Shown: in pieces, positions 5,774-9,817 of the stretch | How the letters are laid out: the number at the start of each line of letters is the position of its first letter | How positions within the stretch are numbered: the first letter of the stretch is position 1 | Assembly: GCA_902782705.1 (NCBI GenBank) | Contig: CACZOL010000117.1 | Location: forward strand, 1 to 9,817 | Direction: 5' to 3' | Length of the DNA stretch: 9,817 bases | Origin: an uncultured Selenomonadaceae bacterium | GTDB lineage: Bacteria; Bacillota; Negativicutes; Selenomonadales; Selenomonadaceae | Position numbers and translations under genes: made by a program | Notes under the pieces: generated by a model | What the model was told of the DNA's origin: nothing | The model's database searches: none | What the model saw: the letters and a program-made list of their open reading frames with translations, nothing else

Positions 5774-8106
5774 GGCGCCACCCAAACATGCGACAGGACC
5801 TCGTCCATGGAAGTAACCGGCACGAACTGAATCCGCTCGCGGATTGTCTTGGGAATCTCTTCAATATCGCGAATATTATCTTTCGGCAGGATAATCGTAT
5901 GCATCCCCTCCCGATACGCCGCGAGCACTTTCTCTTTCAGTCCGCCAATCGGCAAGACACGGCCGCGCAAGGTAATTTCTCCCGTCATCGCGACGTCGCT
6001 TCTGACTTTTCGATTCGTGAGCGCGGATACCATTGCCGTCGCCATCGTTATGCCGGCAGAAGGACCGTCTTTGGGTACTGCGCCTTCCGGCAAATGAATA
6101 TGGATGTCGTTTTTCTCATAAAAATCTTCGGGAATCGCAAATCGCTCCGCGCGGCTCCGAATATAGGAGAGTCCGGCCTGCGCCGACTCTTTCATCACAT
6201 CGCCGAGTTGTCCGGTAAGAATCAGTTCTCCCTTCCCCTTCACGATGGCGACTTCCGTCGGAAGAATGTCGCCGCCAAGCTCTGTCCATGCCATTCCTGT
6301 AACGACGCCAATCTGCGGTTCTTTTTCCGCCTTGGAATGTATATATTTCGGACGTCCGAGAAAATCCTCCAATTCTTTCGCCGCCACTTGCACGCGCGCT
6401 TCTCCGTCTTCAACGATACGCCGCGCTGCTTTGCGGCAAATCTCTCCAAGTTTCCGTTCCAATTCCCTGACGCCGGCCTCGCGTGTATATGCCGTAATCA
6501 CTCGCCGGATCGCAGCGACTCCGATGGAAAGCTCGTCCGCCGTCAATCCGTTTTCTTTTTTCTGCCGCGGCAATAAGTACCGTTTTGCGATTTCCAATTT
6601 TTCCTGTTCCGTATAACTGGAAAGCGTTATGATCTCCATTCGATCGCGCAACGCGCGCGGAATCCCGCCCATATCGTTCGCCGTGACGATCCAGAAGACG
6701 TCGGAAAGGTCAAACGGCAAATCCACATAATGATCGGTAAATGTGCAATTTTGTTCCGGATCCAAAACTTCCAGAAGTGCCGCCGCCGGATCCCCCTGAT
6801 AATCATGTGAAAGCTTATCCACTTCATCTAAAAGGAATAACGGATTTTTCACACCCGCGCGCCGAATTCCTTCCATGACGCGCCCCGCCATTGCTCCAAC
6901 GTAAGTACGGCGATGACCGCGAATCTCCGCCTCATCACGAATTCCGCCCAAAGAAGCTCGCGTGAATTTCCGCCCGATGGCGCGCGCCACCGAAGACGCC
7001 AGAGACGTTTTGCCGACGCCGGGCGGTCCGACCAGACAGAGAATCGGCGCTTTCCCGCGTGCATCTTTATCCGATTCTTTGTCATGAATCAATTTATGCA
7101 CGGCAAGATAATCAAGGATTCGTTCCTTGACTTTTTTCAAGCCGTAATGATCTTTTTCCAATATCCGAGACGCTTTCTTGATTTGAATCGTATCTTCTGT
7201 CGTGTCTTCCCAAGGCAAGTCCAGCAAACAGTCGACATAAGTACGAATGACGGCAGTTTCTGCCGAATAACCGGACATCCCTTCCAGCCTCCGGATTTCT
7301 TTTTCGACCGTTTTCCGAACTGTTTCCGGATACTTTTTTTCTTTCAGCCGCTGTTTATATTCTTCTATCGCCGCTTGTCGGCCATCCTGATCTCCGAGTT
7401 CTTTCTGAATAACTTTGATTTTTTCACGCAAATAGTATTCTTTTTGCAGTTTCTCCATTTGCTGGCGAACTTCAGACCCCAACTTACTTTCAATGGCAAG
7501 CACTTCCAGCTCGTGCACCAAGAATGCATACAATTTTCTCATACGATCAGCGACGTCAACAAGATCCAAAAGGATCTGCTTATCTTCCACTGTCAAATTC
7601 AAATGACTTGCGATAAGGTCGGCCAATCGTCCCGAATCTTCAATGATTGCAACGGAAACAAGCGCTTCCGCGGGAATCTTGCGCGCCGCTTTTACCCATT
7701 CTTCAAAGCGGTGAACGACTCCACGCGTAAGCGCTTCCATCTCCATGGACGGCACAAACTCGTCCCGGAGCTGTAATATTTCCGCTTCATCATATTTTTC
7801 CAACACTCGGACACGCTGGACGCGCGCGCGCGCAATTCCTTCAACGAGCACGCGCAGCGCGCCGCCCGGCAATTTGAAAATCTGACGTATCTCGGCAATC
7901 GTCCCCATCCCAAAGAGATCGTCCGGTGTCGGCTCTTCGATTTCCGCGTCTTTTTGCGCGACGAGAAAAATACGACGTTCCGCAAGCATCGCCTGTTCGA
8001 TTGCCGCAACGGAACGCGCGCGCCCCGCGTCCAAATGGATAATCATAGACGGAAATACAACCATGCCGCGCAAAGGCAATAAAGGTATTTTCCCCGTTCC
8101 CTTCAT
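5770..8106 (-). CDS. lon: ATP-dependent protease La (Lon, LonA type)
   Basis: This 778-aa full-length LonA cytoplasmic protease degrades misfolded and selected regulatory proteins. Domains in order are the N-terminal substrate-binding Lon domain (about residues 7-200), a coiled-coil linker (about 205-275), the AAA+ module with Walker A GPPGVGKT (360-367) and Walker B LFLLDEVD (423-430), and the C-terminal peptidase with the catalytic Ser in PKDGPSAG (S683) and Lys in GGLKEK (K726). All key residues are present and nothing looks truncated. The ATG at 8106 is preceded by an AGGGGGG run about 6 nt upstream, and the N-terminus IPLLPLRGMVVFP matches the family. It follows clpX after a 63-nt gap holding a hairpin and overlaps ysxC by 4 nt. 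B. subtilis has lonB between clpX and lonA; no lonB is present here. Confidence 0.98.
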   Translation of the reverse strand: MKGTGKIPLLPLRGMVVFPSMIIHLDAGRARSVAAIEQAMLAERRIFLVAQKDAEIEEPTPDDLFGMGTIAEIRQIFKLPGGALRVLVEGIARARVQRVRVLEKYDEAEILQLRDEFVPSMEMEALTRGVVHRFEEWVKAARKIPAEALVSVAIIEDSGRLADLIASHLNLTVEDKQILLDLVDVADRMRKLYAFLVHELEVLAIESKLGSEVRQQMEKLQKEYYLREKIKVIQKELGDQDGRQAAIEEYKQRLKEKKYPETVRKTVEKEIRRLEGMSGYSAETAVIRTYVDCLLDLPWEDTTEDTIQIKKASRILEKDHYGLKKVKERILDYLAVHKLIHDKESDKDARGKAPILCLVGPPGVGKTSLASSVARAIGRKFTRASLGGIRDEAEIRGHRRTYVGAMAGRVMEGIRRAGVKNPLFLLDEVDKLSHDYQGDPAAALLEVLDPEQNCTFTDHYVDLPFDLSDVFWIVTANDMGGIPRALRDRMEIITLSSYTEQEKLEIAKRYLLPRQKKENGLTADELSIGVAAIRRVITAYTREAGVRELERKLGEICRKAARRIVEDGEARVQVAAKELEDFLGRPKYIHSKAEKEPQIGVVTGMAWTELGGDILPTEVAIVKGKGELILTGQLGDVMKESAQAGLSYIRSRAERFAIPEDFYEKNDIHIHLPEGAVPKDGPSAGITMATAMVSALTNRKVRSDVAMTGEITLRGRVLPIGGLKEKVLAAYREGMHTIILPKDNIRDIEEIPKTIRERIQFVPVTSMDEVLSHVWVAP

Positions 8107-8130
8107 ATCGGACCCCCCTCATACAATAAA

Positions 8131-8154
8131 CGGCACTGCCTTCAGGCAGTGCCG
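8131..8154 (-). terminator. Perfect hairpin between clpX and lon
   Basis: CGGCACTGCC (8131-8140) and GGCAGTGCCG (8145-8154) form a perfect 10-bp GC-rich stem with a 4-nt loop. In the direction of transcription (minus strand) the loop is TGAA and the stem is followed by TTTATTGTATG, an interrupted T-run. It lies between the clpX stop and the lon ribosome binding site. It could be a partial terminator that lowers lon relative to clpX, or a stem that protects or defines mRNA ends. The short T-run argues against full termination. Confidence 0.6.
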
Positions 8155-8169
8155 GATAAACTATCGTCC

Positions 8170-9447
8170 TCAAGCGGAAGCGACTTGCTGCCTGAGCATC
8201 TGCGCCGTCTTTCCGGAATCCAAGGTCAGGACCGGATCGAGACGAGCGCTGACGACATCTTTGGTCACACGACAAATCGATACGTCTTCCATCGACGGAA
8301 TTTCAAACATGACATTCCTCATGATTTCCTCGATGATGGCGCGAAGTCCACGCGCTCCCGTCTTATGCTTCAAAACTTCCTGCGCTATGAGTCGCAGTGC
8401 ATCTTCATCAAAGGTCAGCTTCACGCCGTCCATCGCAAGCAGCTTCTGATACTGCTTGACCAAAGCATTCTTAGGCTCGGTCAGAATCCGGACCAATGCG
8501 TCTTCTTCAAGCGCGGACAAAGTCACAACAACGGGAAGGCGACCGATAAATTCGGGAATCAGTCCGTCTTTCAGCAGATCCTCCGGCAAAATATGCTTGA
8601 GCGTCTCGCCGATATTGCGTTTTTCGCGAGAGCCCATTTCCGCACCGAACCCGATTCCCTTCTTGCCCATGCGTTCTTCGATGATTTTTTCAATGCCGTC
8701 AAATGCGCCGCCGCAAATAAAGAGAATGTTTTTCGTATCAATCTGTATGAGATCCTGATGCGGATGCTTGCGCCCGCCTTGAGGGGGCACAGAAGCCACC
8801 GTCCCTTCAAGGATTTTCAGCAACGCTTGCTGAACGCCCTCTCCCGAAACGTCTCGCGTAATCGACATATTTTCCGATTTGCGCGCAATCTTGTCGATCT
8901 CGTCGATATAGATGATTCCTTTCTCTGCGCGCTCCACGTCATAATCCGCAGCCTGAATCAACTTCAACAGGATATTTTCAACGTCCTCGCCGACATAACC
9001 CGCCTCCGTCAAGGAAGTCGCGTCCGCTATCGCAAACGGTACGTTCAGAATCCGAGCCAATGTCTGCGCCAAAAGTGTTTTTCCGCTGCCTGTCGGGCCA
9101 AGCATCAAAATGTTGGATTTGGAAATCTCCACCTCGTCGTTTGCTTTTCCCGCCGGCGTCCGTATCCTTTTGTAATGATTATAGACAGCTACGGAAAGTG
9201 CCTTTTTTGCTTCCTGCTGGCCGATGACATACTGATCCAGGATGGCAGATATTTCCTTGGGTTTGAGGATGTTTTCCATCGCGGGCTCTTCTTCGCCGCT
9301 GAATTCCTCCTCAATAATTTCATTGCAAAGCTCGATGCATTCGTCGCAAATATAGACTCCAGGACCAGCTACGAGTTTTCTGACTTGATCCTGCGCCTTG
9401 CCGCAGAAGGAACATTTCATCTGTCCCTTGTCGTCCCCAAATTTCAT
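8170..9447 (-). CDS. clpX: ATP-dependent Clp protease ATP-binding subunit ClpX
   Basis: This 425-aa AAA+ unfoldase feeds substrates to ClpP. The N-terminal zinc-binding domain carries C12, C15, C34 and C37 (CSFC and CDEC). Walker A is GPTGSGKT (117-124), the pore loop is GYVG (150-153), Walker B is IIYIDEIDK (178-186), and the ClpP-docking IGF loop is at 265-267. The sensor-2 motif TGARGLR is present near the C-terminus. Length and motifs are typical, so it should be functional. The ATG at 9447 gives the family N-terminus KFGDDKGQMKCSFC and has GAGGGGAG about 10 nt upstream. It lies 31 nt after clpP and 63 nt before lon. I see no CtsR or CIRCE operator in this stretch; operon control would lie upstream of clpP, outside the window. 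Confidence 0.98.
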   Translation of the reverse strand: MKFGDDKGQMKCSFCGKAQDQVRKLVAGPGVYICDECIELCNEIIEEEFSGEEEPAMENILKPKEISAILDQYVIGQQEAKKALSVAVYNHYKRIRTPAGKANDEVEISKSNILMLGPTGSGKTLLAQTLARILNVPFAIADATSLTEAGYVGEDVENILLKLIQAADYDVERAEKGIIYIDEIDKIARKSENMSITRDVSGEGVQQALLKILEGTVASVPPQGGRKHPHQDLIQIDTKNILFICGGAFDGIEKIIEERMGKKGIGFGAEMGSREKRNIGETLKHILPEDLLKDGLIPEFIGRLPVVVTLSALEEDALVRILTEPKNALVKQYQKLLAMDGVKLTFDEDALRLIAQEVLKHKTGARGLRAIIEEIMRNVMFEIPSMEDVSICRVTKDVVSARLDPVLTLDSGKTAQMLRQQVASA

Positions 9448-9478
9448 TCCGCCGTAGCTCCCCTCTTGTCCGCAGCCG

Positions 9479-9817
9479 TTATGCTTTATCTTCCTTCTTC
9501 GGGCGGACGGTAATAACCTCGTCGATCAGACCGTACTCCTTTGCTTCCTGCGCGTTCATGAAATTGTCGCGTTCCGTATCCTGAACGATTTTTTCCCTAT
9601 CCTGCCCTGTATGCTTCACAAGAATATCATTGCCGATTTCCCGAAGCCGCAAGATCTCCCGCGCCTGAATCTGGATATCCGTCGATTGACCTTGCGCCCC
9701 GCCCAACGGCTGATGGATCATGATCCGGGCAAACGGGAGCGCGTATCTTTTGCCTGCAGTTCCGGCAGCCAAGAGAAGCGATCCCATGCTTGCCGCTTGT
9801 CCGATACAAATCGTCGA
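9479..9817 (-). CDS. clpP: ATP-dependent Clp protease proteolytic subunit ClpP (partial, 5' end outside window)
   Basis: The C-terminal 112 residues of the serine protease ClpP are visible; the family is about 195-200 aa, so roughly the first 85 residues lie beyond the right edge. The frame is open to the last base. The catalytic Ser is in GQAASMGSLLL, the His in MIHQPLGG, and the Asp in the ERDNFM region, so the full triad is present. The protein ends with GLIDEVITVRPKKEDKA. ClpP forms two stacked heptameric rings that pair with ClpX, encoded 31 nt downstream. An internal ATG at 9787 lies after the catalytic Ser region has begun and is not the start. Confidence 0.97.
   Translation of the reverse strand, partial: STICIGQAASMGSLLLAAGTAGKRYALPFARIMIHQPLGGAQGQSTDIQIQAREILRLREIGNDILVKHTGQDREKIVQDTERDNFMNAQEAKEYGLIDEVITVRPKKEDKA

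Noticed and set aside
6913..7776. A 287-codon plus-strand open frame opposite lon, and a 262-codon one at 5788-6576.
   Set aside because: Both are antisense to a complete Lon with all catalytic motifs. Their products are Phe- and Arg-rich with no recognisable domain.
7821..7833. An alternating CG run of 13 bases inside lon, potentially Z-DNA forming.
   Set aside because: It encodes the Ala-Arg-rich stretch IARARVQR in frame, and similar GCGC-rich codon strings occur throughout the window. Composition explains it.
8149..9513. A 454-codon open frame on the plus strand opposite clpX.
   Set aside because: It is the antisense shadow of a clearly functional clpX, its product resembles no family I know, and it has no sensible ribosome binding site.

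Overview
This window looks like ordinary chromosomal DNA from a low-to-mid GC Firmicute. It is probably a diderm Negativicute (Selenomonas/Megasphaera-like). That assignment is an inference from three things: the clpP-clpX-lon-ysxC gene order, the YerC/HisZ-type histidine genes, and the pairing of that proteostasis block with AhbA/AhbB siroheme decarboxylase subunits. Base composition is near 50% GC. I see no mobile elements, tRNA or rRNA genes, CRISPR arrays or prophage genes.

Layout, left to right. (1) Positions 1-1266, minus strand: a TrpR-superfamily regulator (YerC type) reads directly into hisZ, which runs off the left edge. The pair is the start of a probable histidine biosynthesis operon with its own extended -10 promoter. 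(2) Positions 1267-1520: a divergent intergenic region with a promoter facing each way and a palindrome resembling a Rex site just downstream of the rightward promoter. (3) Positions 1521-4060, plus strand: two tandem DUF445 membrane protein genes whose stop and start codons overlap (TGATG). (4) Positions 4069-4122: a long hairpin that can terminate both convergent transcripts. (5) Positions 4141-5080, minus strand: ahbA then ahbB, encoding the two subunits of siroheme decarboxylase, preceded by a good sigma-70-like promoter and a leader hairpin. (6) Positions 5156-9817, minus strand: clpP (5' end cut off by the right edge), clpX, lon and ysxC (engB), closely spaced and in the conserved Firmicute order.

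How the genes work together. ClpX and ClpP form an ATP-dependent protease, Lon is a second one, and YsxC is a GTPase for 50S ribosome assembly, so the right half is a housekeeping proteostasis operon. AhbA/AhbB catalyse the first committed step of the siroheme-dependent haem pathway. They have a private promoter that overlaps the end of ysxC, so they can be expressed apart from the protease operon. The most interesting non-coding structure is here: a terminator-like hairpin with a U-run lies between that promoter and the ahbA ribosome binding site. It can act as the ysxC terminator and also as an attenuator for ahbAB. The DUF445 pair is the main set of genes of unknown function. I found no clearly new defence or mobile system.
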